NCBI GenBank assembly: GCA_900239685.1
Contig: OENT01000447.1
Coordinates: 51,533-115,532 of the forward strand
From: Rotaria macrura
Lineage: Eukaryota; Rotifera; Eurotatoria; Philodinida; Philodinidae
DNA: 64,000 bases
Reading direction: 5' to 3'
Shown: in pieces, positions 25,331 through 47,050 of the stretch
Position numbering within the stretch: the stretch's first letter is position 1
How the letters are laid out: each line of letters opens with the position of its first letter
Program-made: the position numbers and the translations under genes
The notes under the pieces: model-generated
Database searches by the model: none
What the model saw: the letters and a program-made list of their open reading frames with translations, nothing else
What the model was told of the DNA's origin: nothing

Positions 25331-26147
25331 ATGTCGTATCGTTCCTCCAAAGAAAACAAGACACCTTTTCTATGCAATCAATAGGAAAATAGAGTAATAA
25401 AAACTTGATCAATATGAAAAGAGATCGAGAAATTTTTAGACTAAAGTTAAGTTTTTTTAAATAAAAATAGAAACTGGTACTCTTAAGTAGAAATATGAAT
25501 TAATAATCAGGGTGTGTTCATATGTGTGTGTGACTGAAGGTTGGGTAGATCGAAGATCTACAGCCACAACGCTTGTTGTGCTCAAATATATGTATAAATG
25601 TTGATGTATGAAAAAACTAATACTCTCCTGTTTATATGGCACATTAGCTCTTTGTATAACTTATGAGAATATTTTTATCTAATCATTATTAGATTAGTAA
25701 AATCGAGCTTATGGTGATAGCTTTTATTCGAAATGTACAAGCTCATTTGAAGTAATCTATGTCTACAACTATTCCCCATATATCAGATAATCATGTGCTC
25801 TTGTTATGTCAGTAATTTTTCTATCGATTAACTTTTGTATCGATCAATTATTGCATCCACCAATTAATGTCGCTCAATTTTGATAGGCCAGAAAAACACA
25901 TACGTTTAGATGTACATATAATTAATAAGTTACTGTTTATTAATCGCGCCTCCCCCTCCTCCTCAAAATTTGAAATTTTTGTCAGAAAAATGAAAATGAA
26001 ATAAATGTATTTTCGAGCTCTTTGGAGTGTGTAGATTAAACATCAATTCGACTTTCAGATTTTTTTCTCCTAAAATGTAGATCTTACGATAAAAAAGTGC
26101 CGAATGCCTAACAGGTTTAGATATAGGGATATTAGAATTCGGGACAT

Positions 26148-26275
26148 TGTTTTTTTCGATTCGTCCCGAATCCCGTTTGCCCCGTCCCAAAAGTTTTTGA
26201 ATTGTCCCGATCCCGTTTGTCCCGCGGGATGGAACAAACTGGATTTTTCGGGATTCAGGACTGTCCCGCAAGACT
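26148..26275. repeat. GTCCCG-rich dispersed repeat, copy 2
   Basis: It contains at least six GTCCCG or GCCCCG motifs, a palindromic TCCCGCGGGA centre near 26220-26229, and an inverted GGGATT..AATCCC relation around that centre. It shares order and spacing of motifs with 25228-25330, about 0.9 kb upstream. Open frames through it on both strands are by-products of its composition. Confidence 0.55.
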
Positions 26276-26445
26276 CCAGTCGAAATCGACTCAATGTGCA
26301 GTGTGTTCCAATGGAGAAGTGTATCAAGGTGTAGAAAACTTACATTTTTCATAATCTGAAAATCAACATGAAACAGTTCAGTGAGATGACAAAAACAAAT
26401 AAATACCAAATACGAGTGCCTTTTCTCTATTGATCATGTATGAAG

Positions 26446-26547
26446 CAGTGATGGGACCGGTTAGGTTTGAAATTTTTGGAAAATTCGATCGTTTCCATTT
26501 GAGATTTTTTCGGTTCGAAAAAAAAACACGAACCGATCCCATCACTG
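26446..26547. mobile_element. 102-bp hAT-like MITE
   Basis: Terminal inverted repeats CAGTGATGGGACCGGTT and AACCGATCCCATCACTG bound a 102-bp palindromic element. The flanking octamers GTATGAAG (26438-26445) and GTATGCAA (26548-26555) agree at 6 of 8 positions, as expected for an aged 8-bp hAT target duplication. CAGTG ends also fit hAT. There is no coding capacity. Confidence 0.7.
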
Positions 26548-27187
26548 GTATGCAAAAAGACGAGTGTAAACAAGAGACACCAAGAAATTAAAGTTTCCTT
26601 TTCTTAAAATTGTAACAACACAAACGGAGCCTATATTCTTCAATATCATCATCATCATCCTCATCATATTGTCAGACATTGATCCGTCATCATTTAAAAA
26701 TTGCAAAGCAATCACTATGCTGATATAGCATTTTATTACGGACGACAATACTCTCCTATTGTACTCGTCAATTTTTACAACAGAATTTACATTTAAATCA
26801 GTAGAAGTCATGTACATTTTACCTCTCTTTTTTATGCAGCTGCTACTAGAGAAACATTATCGGCATATAGTAGTGGTTTGCTGCATCAGAAAATTCATGT
26901 CAACAGATGTCACACATAAACAGCCCATTTTTCCCTATAAAAAATATTAATTTGTATATTGTATTGTTTTAAGATAAACTAAATTAGATTTAGTCACCGA
27001 ACAGCTTATTTTCATCAGATACTGCTACGTAATCTTATCTAAATAATCTTATTGGTTAGTCTTCATATTATCAAGATATGTGTCATGATTCTGTGAATCA
27101 TCCTGAATTTCTATTCATTCATACTCAAAATAAATATTTTTTTGAAACAAAATCTTCTGTGTAAGTTTATCAATTTCGTATATAGAC

Positions 27188-27199
27188 ATCGATTTTCAG
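27188..27199 (+). promoter_or_regulatory. 3' splice acceptor just upstream of the UPF1 start (possible spliced-leader site)
   Basis: ATCGATTTTCAG ends 7 nt before the UPF1 ATG. Bdelloid and other rotifers are known to add a spliced leader to many mRNAs in trans at such sites. An ordinary 5' UTR intron is the alternative. Confidence 0.5.
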
Positions 27200-27206
27200 A
27201 TACGCT

Positions 27207-37438
<10,232 letters not shown>

Positions 37439-37731
37439 TTGCATTAAAACAATCACAAATGATGAAAAGCTTTATTTCAAACACATATGCATTCATCAGT
37501 TCAAATTGATCGAAATTATGTCAATTCACAAAGACGAAATAAGTGGCAACAAATACGAACTTCTAAAACATAAATAAAGATATGTCATCGTTTAATAGAA
37601 CAAGACACTCTGTAATAGATTACACATTAGTTCGTTTGATCTTGTATTAATCATTTATTTTTTTTCTCTTCTTTTGATTCATCAAGTAAAACAAAAAAAA
37701 AAGAGTTTTCGAACTTTTCCATTTATTCTAG
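37439..37731 (+). promoter_or_regulatory. UPF1-ARB2A spacer with AATAAA and a 3' acceptor abutting the ATG
   Basis: Only 293 bp separate the two genes. An AATAAA lies at about 37572-37577, suitable for UPF1 polyadenylation. The spacer ends in the pyrimidine-rich TTTCCATTTATTCTAG, whose AG (37730-37731) directly precedes the ARB2A ATG. A cis 5' UTR intron would need a first exon inside this small spacer, so a trans-splicing acceptor is the simpler reading. Confidence 0.55.
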
Positions 37732-40700
37732 ATGAATACGATACCCGATAAATTGAATGAATGTGCTGTATGTCTAGAAGAATGTACAAATCTATATCCA
37801 TGTTGTTCGAAAAGGGCTAAAAAAATATGTGAAAATTGTTGGACACAAAATATTTCATCTACTATTTCAACAGGTAAAATCGGTGTCCTATGTCAGGAAA
37901 GTTTACCCTGTTATTTCTGTAATGAACCAATTAAATTCGATTGTCTTCCAAATGATATTCAAACACGTATAAATAATATTCTTTTAACAATACCGAAAAC
38001 AAAAACTCCACAATCGATAGAAGACTTCAATTATTCATACAATGGTACAAATGAATTACATAATTGTTTGACGAAGGAAAAATTTATTTTTCTTTCACAA
38101 CGTCATTATAATTTACTTGGTAGTTGTATAGATTCATACATTCAAACATTGATGAAAACAGACCCATGGAATTATGAAGAAATATGGTTACCTAAGAAAG
38201 ATGAACCTACAGATGATCATCATGATCAAGTTAATATATTTATTTCCAATGATTTTAATACCAATGAAAATGGTTGTCTGATCTTACTTCAAGGTTCAGG
38301 TGTTGTACGACCAGGACAATGGGCACGTTCATGTTGTATTAATGAATCACTCGATATCGGAAGTATGTCATAGCTAGATATTCATAATTCATATTTTTTT
38401 ATGCGAAAAATCTTTGAAACCAACTACATGTCAGAAAAAAATTTGAGCTCTTCAAGAAACAATTGAAGACATAATCGTGAAATAGGAATTTTAATTCTCA
38501 AAACCAGCTATGAATATAATTAGGGGAGTCGAAACATTTTTTCAACTCATAACGTTTACTCATAGAGAAAAAAGTATTCAATTGATGTTTCTACATAATA
38601 TATTCGAAGTAGTGATCGCAGTGTTGGATAAGAAGTTTCGTCCTTTCAAACCACTTTTGAAAAGTCTTTTTCTATTCGTCAAGTGCTATTGTTGTGGTCA
38701 AACTTGTGTTGTCCGGATAGGTATCAAGTCTACCTTTAAGATAGTTGAACAATCAAAGGTTAGACGAGTATGATGAATGAGCCATAGTTTTGATATTTTC
38801 TTCTTGAAGATAATTGATAGCAATATCTTTTATATGTGGTTTTGCGTTGACATGATAAAGTTTGATGCCGTTGATCGGTACACTTTTTGTCCACGATTTT
38901 GATTGCTGTCTTGACTCAATTATACGATGGTAAACCGCAGTTTCGCCATCAGGGTTAATGTTTCATAGTCGCCATGCCCCTCCTTCAAATTTCTCTAAGT
39001 TTTCGGCACAAACATTTAAGCGCTGTTATTCCGGGGCGAACTTATGAGACATTTATCTCGATAATACGTTTCTTAACCGTAGATGTTATTTTAGTATTGT
39101 ATATACACTACCGTAAAGTATACTCAAGATCTCGACAATAAGATCAATATTAATATATGGGTCATCATTCACTAAATCTTTTTCAGTTATTGGATGACCA
39201 CTGCGATGATCATTTTCCAGTGCTCGACTCTCGTCCACTTGAGAATTCATGAGACCAAAGAACAATTGTACGACACGGTAAATAATCATTGCCATAAGCA
39301 GAAGCCAATTAGTCATATATTTGAGTAGTATTGAAATCCAATAATGAGTAAGTTTTTACACAGAAGTGTATACACTTTTTATCTATCTGAAAATGTAGTT
39401 GAAGAAAAAAGTAACTAGGAACCAAAGAAACATAGGACTTGTCAAGATTGATATTGGCAATTAAGGTACATAACTATTGTTGCTACTAGAAAAATATCAC
39501 ATCTAGAAAAGAAACAATCAGAAAAACGTTTCTTACCATTGTTGCAAGAAACTTTTGAATGTCATGAGTACGAATATTAGATGTCAGATGTTTAGTCTGG
39601 TGCGTATCCTTGTGCTATTTAAATTACATGATTTTCGAAAATACACAACATGTAACAGATGAACAATACAAAAATACAATACAGATGTATCGTTGCTTTC
39701 ATTTTGAGGCCGTCTCTGGGCAATCTTTTCTTTTCTACAACAAACATACATCTCGTAGCCTTGTCATCTAGTTTTAGTAAATAATTCACGATCCATCGAG
39801 TGTTCAATAAAGCGATCATAAATTGGTTCAAACTTTCTTTCATTCACAATTCAAAACAATGCGTATCTCTACGATTGAATTAAAGATTTTGTTAGCTAAC
39901 GACGAAAGTATTTAGAATTATGAAAATGCAACAAGAAAATGAATATGACATTCCCAATCAATTGATATAGGATACTCACTTCAGCATCACTGTTTTCGAA
40001 TTATTACATCATTCACTAGAAGTTCGAACACGGATCCCTATTAAACAGGAAGCTCCACATGGGAATCGATGTACTTTTTTGCGTTCATCAAATTCCGTCT
40101 GCGTTTCGGGTTCGTGTAAAACTTTTACAAACAAGCGATTCTATGTTGTTTCTCCACGAAAACCCGTCGAGGTCTATTACAAATTCACATCCAGAATCTC
40201 GGTTCATAGCAAGCTCGCTTTGCTTTCTACTAGGTTCATAGTGACCTTAAAACATTGCCGGTCACTGGATTTGTTGTTAAAGTATACTGTGCTGTGTTTT
40301 CGACTTGGCACATTCATTTTCATTTTTGACATCTTTGAAAACATTCGTCATCAATGAAAAGCCATTCAATGTTAGTAAAATTTTGTGTTCTACCAGAATA
40401 AGGTCTCGAAAAATGCTCTTCTAAGTTTAATCAGAGAGACATGAAAGTATGTTTGAAAGACATCAATATTTAGTCGAGGTAGACATTTTCATAAATGGTC
40501 TATTCAAAATCGAAACTCGATCCTAAACACAATTGTACAGATGTTGAACAGTCGAGCGAATTTCGTTCCACAAGATGCTCTTATTCATCGGACGCGAAGC
40601 AAATGCTTAAAATTACATTATTTTTTATACAGATTTGTATACTCTAGAAAATTATTAAATTTAAATCATTTCAACTGTATTTCACAAAGGAACGCACGAA

Positions 40701-43041
40701 AGTACTACACGTGAGTTAGTTTTCTCCATAGACTACCTCTACAGAGTTTTGAATGATTTTTCCATCTCTCTCTCTGGAAACAATAGATGTAAAACTCTTC
40801 TGAAATACTTGCATACGTGTGAAGAATGATAAAAATATTTGTCCTATGAGCCGAAAGGTCAACCTTTATATGAGCAAGTCTCGCTCGATATGACTTATGA
40901 AGAATGTATGCAATCTTAATGCTAGATAATGATTTCAATGTGACTTCTTATGTATATTGTGCTAGTTTATCGATGTTAAAAGATGTAGTTAGATAAATAA
41001 CAAGTACAGTCAACTTGAAACCGAACATAGATATTTATAAACTTTGAGTATCTTCAACAAGAGATTTAAAGTGGTAGAAAAATGACACTGATATGATTCA
41101 TTAAAATATTTAATACGTGTATAAAGGAAATTCTACTGCAACTGTTGTTCCGAAAATGTTTCGTTGATTTTTTAAAAAATTTTAATTGCAACATGCGCAC
41201 AGAAGAAAGTACGCAGTGTTCTATCTCGAAAGTATATTTCTTGAAATCTACAACATGTTCTTTGACAAACTTATGCAGTTTTGCCTAATTTTGTACTGTT
41301 TGAAACGAAAACAAAATTAATTAGAAAATGTATGCAACGGTTACTTCTATAAATTGCAAATCTGATTTTCAAATGTTTTCAGAACACTCAAGTTGAATAT
41401 ATATGTCAGCGTCCAATCTCGGATTCAGGCCAATCTAGGATCCGACATTGGACGTTCATTATTTCAGGTCATTCTCGAATAGATCAGTTAGAATACGTCC
41501 AATCTGAGATCCGCCTGAAAATTTCAGGCGAATCTCAGATTGGCCTAGACCAATGTTGGATTGAAAAGTTAACACAGCCCATCTCGGATCCGCCTAGGCC
41601 AATCTCGGATTCGTTAAGACCAATCTCTGATGAGATACTAAGTGTTTTATTTTATGTGAAGGCCTTTGTTCTGTCCATACAATGTATCCAATAAAAAACA
41701 GGAGTGGGTAAACTGCATCATTGTTTATGTTAGAGTAAAGTTAGAAAAAAGAAAAAAAGTTTATTTTTTTTATCATTATGAATCGTAATTTGTTAACATC
41801 GGAAGTGTCTGACACATCTATGGATACTAATCTATTAACATATATAGTTGCCGAAATAAATCATGCTAGTATGAGCAACTTGGTTCATGTTTGCTTCAGC
41901 GTAATATATTATTCGATTAAAGATTGGTCTAAGCGAATCTGAGATTGGCTCTGTTGACTTTTCAATCTGGCATTGGTCTAGGTCACTCTGAGATTCGCCT
42001 GAAATTTTCAGGTGGATCTCAGATTGGACGTATTCTAACTGATCTATCCGAGAATGGCCTGAAATAATGAGCCACCAATGTGAGATCCTAGATTGGTCAA
42101 AGCGGATATTAGATTGGCCTGAATCCAAGATTGGACGCTGACATATATATATATATATACATGTGTGTGTGTATGAGTTATTCTATTTTCTGGTAAGTCA
42201 GAGATGATTATTCATTGAAATGAATCATCTTCAGTTAAGAAAGAAGAAATCAAATATATAGCAAAACGATAGCTATTTTTCTTGGAGTCTTTAATACAAT
42301 TTATCAGAATTTTTTTTCTTTTACTCAGGTATGTTTCCTTACATGAAAAAAGCCAAGGAAAATAATTTATCTGTGATTATTCTTAATCCAAACCAAACAA
42401 GTTATATCGATAAAAACCCAATCGATACTGATGTTGGAGTTTCTGTTAATAAAGACGATGACGTAATTGTTCATGCAACTTCTACTGATACTGAAAATAA
42501 TCCTGCTGTTGAAAAAGAAACTTCTAATAATGAAGATATTATCTCATATTATTTATCACCTAATCCACTACCACGTTTACCTACAAAAAAAATTCCAAAT
42601 CTGTCTACAAACCGTGAACATGTTCTTTATGTTTATGATAATATAATAAAACATTGTCCTGCAAAAAAATTCTATATTGTTGCACATTCGGCTGGTGGTG
42701 ATGGCTTAATGTATTTGTTAAGAAAACGGCACGATGATATTTTACCAAATCTAGCTAAAATAGCGTTTACTGATTCCGTTCATTCAGTATTACCATTAGA
42801 TTCGAATGAAATTAAAAATTTTTTAAAGGCTAATGCCATACATTTTGTTGCTAGTGACGAACCAATGGGAACACCAATTGATTATGCATATGATTTTTCT
42901 CAAAGACCAGTTTGCCAAGAAGTCTCGGCTGGTCATCCGAAACATGAATATACATCAGGACATTCAGTTGAAGGAGTTTTTGATTTTTTCTTTCAATCAA
43001 TCAAATCTCACGATGAAGATATGGATAGAACAAAATTATAG
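37732..43041 (+). CDS. ARB2A/FAM172A-like protein with N-terminal RING-like cysteine cluster
   Basis: Two exons, 37732-38362 and 42329-43041, joined in phase across a 3.97-kb intron; about 447 aa. Residues 11-63 hold CAVC, CCSK, CENC and CYFC pairs (Cys 11/14, 24/25, 33/36, 60/63) in a RING-like arrangement. From about residue 180 the protein matches the Arb2 domain: LLQGSGVVRPGQWARSCCINE, then SVIILNPN, NREHVLYVYDNII, the nucleophile-elbow-like AHSAGG near residue 330, FTDSVHS, and SAGHPKHEYTS. Fission-yeast Arb2 acts with Argonaute in heterochromatic silencing. Vertebrate ARB2A (FAM172A) is reported as a nuclear co-factor linking AGO2, chromatin and splicing. An alpha/beta-hydrolase-type fold is expected; catalysis is unproven. 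An Asp/Thr/Asn-rich insert (residues ~240-300) interrupts the domain. As I remember it the vertebrate protein lacks the RING-like part, so this architecture is notable. Confidence 0.85.
38590..39330 (-). pseudogene. Decayed mariner transposase within the ARB2A intron
   Basis: Read on the minus strand, fragments of a mariner-family transposase appear in order: a helix-turn-helix linker (ENDHRSGHPITEKDLV, then DLIVEILSILYGSVYTIL) at 39086-39230; NLEKFEGG near 38990; LYHVNAKPHIKDIAINYLQE near 38830-38870, where families have HDNARPH; AHSSYSS; and FQKWFERTKLLIQHCDHYFE near 38590-38660. Several in-frame stops interrupt it and the second catalytic Asp is replaced (HVN for HDN), so it is inactive. 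I could not find matching terminal repeats. Confidence 0.7.
41405..42142. mobile_element. Foldback element A: long inverted arms of nested CCAATCT/AGATTGG palindromes
   Basis: A 738-bp element in the ARB2A intron. The left arm begins GTCAGCGTCCAATCTCGGAT; the right arm, read inverted, begins GTCAGCGTCCAATCTTGGAT. The arms align for about 230 bp with scattered differences and are built from reiterated CCAATCT...AGATTGG units. One near-perfect 45-bp palindrome (41500-41544) is centred on CCTGAAAATTTCAGG. AT-dinucleotide runs flank both ends (ATATAT at 41397-41404 and from 42143). The core (about 41640-41925) carries an ATG frame starting at 41778. No transposase is recognised, so it is non-autonomous. 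Confidence 0.8.
41778..41942 (+). other. Small ATG frame / candidate first exon in foldback element A core
   Basis: An ATG follows an A/T-rich leader and opens a frame that can be read into the right arm. A good splice donor (A|GTATGAGC) occurs after about 32 codons near 41875, in phase 1. The peptide starts MNRNLLTSEVSDTS and is not recognised. It may be the first exon of a lost transposase, a captured host first exon, or chance; a similar layout is seen in element B. Confidence 0.3.
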
Positions 43042-43070
43042 ATAATCAAAATTGGATTTATATTTATCTT

Positions 43071-43087
43071 TCATTCTTCCATTTTAG
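43071..43087 (+). promoter_or_regulatory. 3' splice acceptor in the 53-bp ARB2A-CHMP2B spacer (probable spliced-leader site)
   Basis: Between the ARB2A stop (43039-43041) and the CHMP2B ATG (43095) there are only 53 bp. They contain the pyrimidine-rich CATTCTTCCATTTTAG with its AG at 43086-43087, 7 nt before the ATG. No AATAAA is present. There is no room for an independent promoter plus 5' exon, so the downstream message is most simply made by trans-splicing from a shared transcript. Confidence 0.65.
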
Positions 43088-43094
43088 ATAATTC

Positions 43095-44867
43095 ATGTTC
43101 GGCAAAAAAGCCTCAATTCCAGGTATGGAAAGCAATCAAAAAATAAAACACAATTATTTTTTTGTTCAACAAAAGAATAAAAAACTCTTTTATTTATTCA
43201 TTTATATAAAGATCAAGCAAAAGCGCATAGTCGTGAATTAAGAAAAACAGATCGTGAATTAGTACGCGATCGACACAGACTCGAAGCTGAAGAACAACGA
43301 ATAGTAAAATGACATGTAAATATATTTAGTATTCAATTCATTTTTGTATTATTTTTCAGTTAAATGAAATTCGAAAAAATGCATCAACGGGAAACAAGAA
43401 AGTAAAAGAACATGACCTAGACGTATAATCGACTATTGTGTTTCTTGTCCTGCTTAGGCAGTTGAAATTTTAGCAAAACAACTTGTTAAAATTCGAAATC
43501 AAAAGGCTCAGTCACTTCAAGCATCTGGACAAATTCAAGGTTTAGCTACACAAAATACAATGATGGCATCGAATTTACGAATGGCTGGTGCCATGCAAGT
43601 GAGTTGATCGATTTCGTTGAATAAAATCGAAAATACATGTTAAAGTATACATAGTAGATCTCTATAAGATTTTCTTTTACGAAACTAACCTTTGGACCGA
43701 ACAGCCCAAGGCATTGATCAATAAATAGTGTGTGTTGTGAATTTTCCAAAGAAGAGACTTCTACTGTTTAGTAATGGAAATATTTTTAAATTTCATACTG
43801 CGCATGTGAATTTAAGAAAGAAAAACCTACACCATTTAACAGAGGAGGTCTTCCGTTACAAGCTTACGTACACTCTATTGTTTGGTCAGGTAGTACCATG
43901 AAAGTTTTAGGCTCTTTTGAACTACGTAGTTTCGATGGGAACTTTTACTGAAGGAAGAAAAAAAATCGATGTCTAGTTTATTCATGGAAATTCAATATAC
44001 AGCCTAGAAAATCATGTCGTATCAATGCAGCCAATAGATTGACTATCTCGAAGGTTTCGATTATTCACTCGTCAGAATAAGCCTTATAGTGAATGACGTT
44101 CTAATTCTTTTCGAAGTTCACAGGCAAGACATTTACTTCCCCTGTAATACTGTCATACGATTAGATGGATTACATATTGCAGCGTAATGACCTGTATGCA
44201 AATGTTGATAATCGATCATTTTCAAACATATTTGAAATGTGCTGAAGTTCTTACTGTTTTCCCTATTTGTACTTTTTGAAAAAACATTGTAAAATCCTAT
44301 TTATCACCACATGGATGCGAGAAAAGAAAAAGAATTTTTTTGTTTAACGCGAGTCACCATATAGAATTTTGAATTTTTTTCTATCATATAGCGTTTATAT
44401 GAAATCAATTTTAGGCAACTGCAAAAACAATGGCTAAAATGAATAAAGTAATGAATCCGGCACAAATGTCAAAAGTTACTCAACAATTCACTCAAGAACA
44501 TACGAAATTGGGCATCAAAGAAGAAATGAGTATGTGAATAGATATGAAAACATTCTATTATCTACTTTTTTTAAAATTAAAAACCTATATCTAGTGAGCG
44601 AAACCTTGGACGCAGCATTTGGAGAAGAAGGCGATTCAGAAGAAGAAGATGCTATCGTTAATCAAGTTCTGGATGAAATCGGCATTTCATTGAATGAAAA
44701 AGTTTGTTGCGACTTTAATCCTTATGAACTTATTCACGTCTAATTTGATTTAGATGGCAGTTGCACCACGTGTTCCTGCTGGCACATCCGGTATGGTATC
44801 GAATCGACGACAAACTAATGATGAAGATGCTGAAATCGAACGAATGTTAGCCAATCTCAAATCTTAA
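43095..44867 (+). CDS. CHMP2B: CHMP2B (Vps2B), ESCRT-III subunit
   Basis: Seven exons: 43095-43122, 43212-43303, 43360-43401, 43458-43598, 44415-44529, 44595-44701, 44754-44867. All junctions are phase-compatible and give about 212 aa, the length of CHMP2B. The N-terminal half is basic and helical (RELRKTDRELVRDRHRLE, AVEILAKQLVKIRNQK), followed by MRMAGAM-type and TAKTMAKMNKVMNP segments. The C-terminal half is acidic (GDSEEEDAIVNQVLDEIG). The protein ends in a MIM1-like helix (EIERMLANL) that would bind the VPS4 MIT domain. Residues around LAKQLV, TAKTM and VNQVLDEIGI fit CHMP2B better than CHMP2A. The product acts at endosomal and other membranes in ESCRT-III filament assembly and scission. 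Its start is fixed by homology length and by the acceptor 7 nt upstream. Intron 4 (816 bp) is the only long one. Confidence 0.95.
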
Positions 44868-45204
44868 ATATATATTTTCTCGCGTGGCTTCTTTTTCTTT
44901 TGACATCTCAGATAGAGACATTAAATCCATCTCTAATGACCAAACCTGAATTCTTTCGTATCATTTATTTCTCTGTTCTTCTGTCTGGATTGCTTCTTCC
45001 GGTTAACAAATCGATTGTACATAGGGATCGTTTCTTTTTTCGAAGTGTCCACATGTTACCCATCTATTTAATAAACTTTTCATTTATTTATGTATGAATA
45101 CTGCTTGACATTATTTTGTTTGTTTGAATTGTAAAAGTTTTAAACAAAAAGAAAGAAAAGAAAAAATCTAAAGAGTGTAACGTCCACACATATAGAAAAG
45201 AAAT

Positions 45205-45993
45205 TTATTTTCGTTGTTTTTGTTCAGAACGAAAATCAATAAGACTATCAATTAAATTATAATAACGTTCATCTTTTGTTTTCGCATATGTTTGATTGAA
45301 ATCTCGTAATTTTTCAATGGCTATTTGCCGTTTATTTGCTTGATGAAAATGAGCAAATCGTTGACGAAATTCGGGACTAAATTTAACAACATGTTCAACA
45401 AAATCATTATATGTTTCCCGTTTCAATGATTCGTTCATTAGACGATTGTATTCATCGTAGTCAATTGATTGTGTCATTGGTACGGTGAATTTTGAGCTCA
45501 TATTTGTGTACGAACTTTTGCCTGTTGCTATTGAAGAACTTTTACGACTATTCGCTGTTGTAAGTGGACGACTTTGACTAAGGCAACATCGTGATCGTGT
45601 AGCAGATTCATCGAGTAATTTTTGTGATGCAGTTAAAACTTTAAAAGTACGTTGTTCAACTTTAGTCATCGGTTCAGGACGTGAATTCAATGCGATGAGT
45701 GATGGTAGTGTCATACTATCAAAATATGTTGCCGATCCATTACGTTCTTTACGTTTTTCATATCGATCTTTGTCTTTTTTTAAAGCTTCACGAAAATATC
45801 TATCGTATCGATGCCATGTATCATGTCGTTTTTTATTTAATTGTAAAAATGTTTCCATATGACGATCATTATTTAAACGTATTTTATTTCTATCACGATC
45901 GATCGATGAATTTTGACGTTCTAAAACATATCTTTCGGCTCGTTTTCTTCGCATAGCTTCCGATAAGTTTGTTGATGTCGATTGGAAAAGCAT
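45205..45993 (-). CDS. Unrecognised basic, charged protein
   Basis: A single-exon frame of about 262 aa from the ATG at 45993; the frame is open further upstream to 46098 but the extra residues look non-coding. The protein is rich in Arg, Lys, Asp and Glu, with helix-prone charged stretches at the N-terminus (AMRRKRAERYVLERQ) and mid-region (REALKKDKDRYEKRKER). A Ser/Thr-rich linker (SRKSSSIATGKSS) and a conserved-looking C-terminal segment (ETYNDFVEHVVKFSPEFRQRFAHF) follow. No signal peptide, membrane segment or known domain is evident. The stop codon overlaps an AATAAA on the coding strand. The gene converges on CHMP2B, with about 340 bp between the stops. Open-frame length and composition support a real gene; function is unknown. 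Confidence 0.7.
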   Translation of the reverse strand: MLFQSTSTNLSEAMRRKRAERYVLERQNSSIDRDRNKIRLNNDRHMETFLQLNKKRHDTWHRYDRYFREALKKDKDRYEKRKERNGSATYFDSMTLPSLIALNSRPEPMTKVEQRTFKVLTASQKLLDESATRSRCCLSQSRPLTTANSRKSSSIATGKSSYTNMSSKFTVPMTQSIDYDEYNRLMNESLKRETYNDFVEHVVKFSPEFRQRFAHFHQANKRQIAIEKLRDFNQTYAKTKDERYYNLIDSLIDFRSEQKQRK

Positions 45994-47050
45994 TTTCAAT
46001 GAATAGGCCCAAAAATGTACACAGTAATTTTTAACTGAATAAACAGATAAATTGCTCTTGATTATATATATTTTGTTATTTCGAATAAGAAATAACATGA
46101 AACCATAAGTTTATCTATATGTTAAACATATACGAGAGGTTTCATTTTTTTCTCTTTATAATGGAAAAAAAGAAAGAAAACGTAGTATTGATCAATCATT
46201 GTTGATACACTATTTTAATTATATTTCTTTTTTTGATCATTTTGTTGTTGACAACCACCAACATAGCGATTCTATACTAGAGAAATAAGAAGAAATAGAG
46301 AAAGAGTTTCAAGAACATCTCTAAGTTTCCTGTGAGTATAATGTAACAATATACACTCGGTCTCTCATAATGTTTGCACACATATTTTTTTCCATATGCA
46401 TAAGCACTGATGAATGTGGCAACCTTAAGTTTTCGATCAAATGATGGTATCGTCGATTTCTCTACAAACTTCAATGTACCGTAGTTTAACACAATGGAAC
46501 TCAATGCTTTTACAAATGGCATAGTGTGATTGTTTGAAATCCATCTACTTCTCACTTATGTTTTACAGTGATTTTCACATGTTTTTCTATGATACAAACG
46601 AACACATAAAAGAATATGTCTTAGTACTTCGTGTGAATATCAAGTACACTTTCAAAAATCTTTTCAAGTGTTTGAACGCATTCTGATTTTCTGGAATAGA
46701 AATGATCTCATTGAGATGATAATTTTCTCAAGAATTTAAGTTTTTTATTACAGCTGAATAATCTAGTAGTACTTGTTATGTGAGCTGAAAATAGAAACTA
46801 CAATCTGGTTTCAAAACTAGAGACAATATTTCTAATTTTAACAAATAAAAAAGACTTGAAGAGATATTGTGTTGCGCATTTAATCGTAACAATAGGTGCG
46901 AAGTGAGTAGATTTCATAAATTTCGGCCATATTGTTAGTGTTATCAGAGACACAGCTAATGTGGATGATGACTCACATATTTATTTCATGGATGATAAGA
47001 GAGAATGAACTTGACAGACGAACAGGATTTGAAGTTAAGCTGCATGAATA
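45994..47050. other. Intergenic region
   Basis: Upstream flank of the minus-strand basic-protein gene. A minus-strand frame at 46277-46555 lacks recognisable motifs and ends in a hydrophobic tail; I do not call it a gene. Confidence 0.4.

Larger units (their letters stand above)
24757..27187. other. Repeat-rich intergenic region before UPF1
   Basis: Apart from the repeats listed separately I see only short unsupported frames. A CAT trinucleotide tract lies at 26645-26664. No promoter element for UPF1 could be recognised; its start appears to be set by the acceptor site at 27188-27199. Confidence 0.4.

Noticed and set aside
26104-26409. Frames on both strands through the GTCCCG-rich repeat
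   Set aside because: Repeated GTCCCG gives Pro/Ser/Arg-rich frames in several phases; a by-product of the repeat.
40059-40357. Two overlapping plus-strand frames in the ARB2A intron
   Set aside because: No recognised protein family in either frame; might be transposon debris but cannot be supported.
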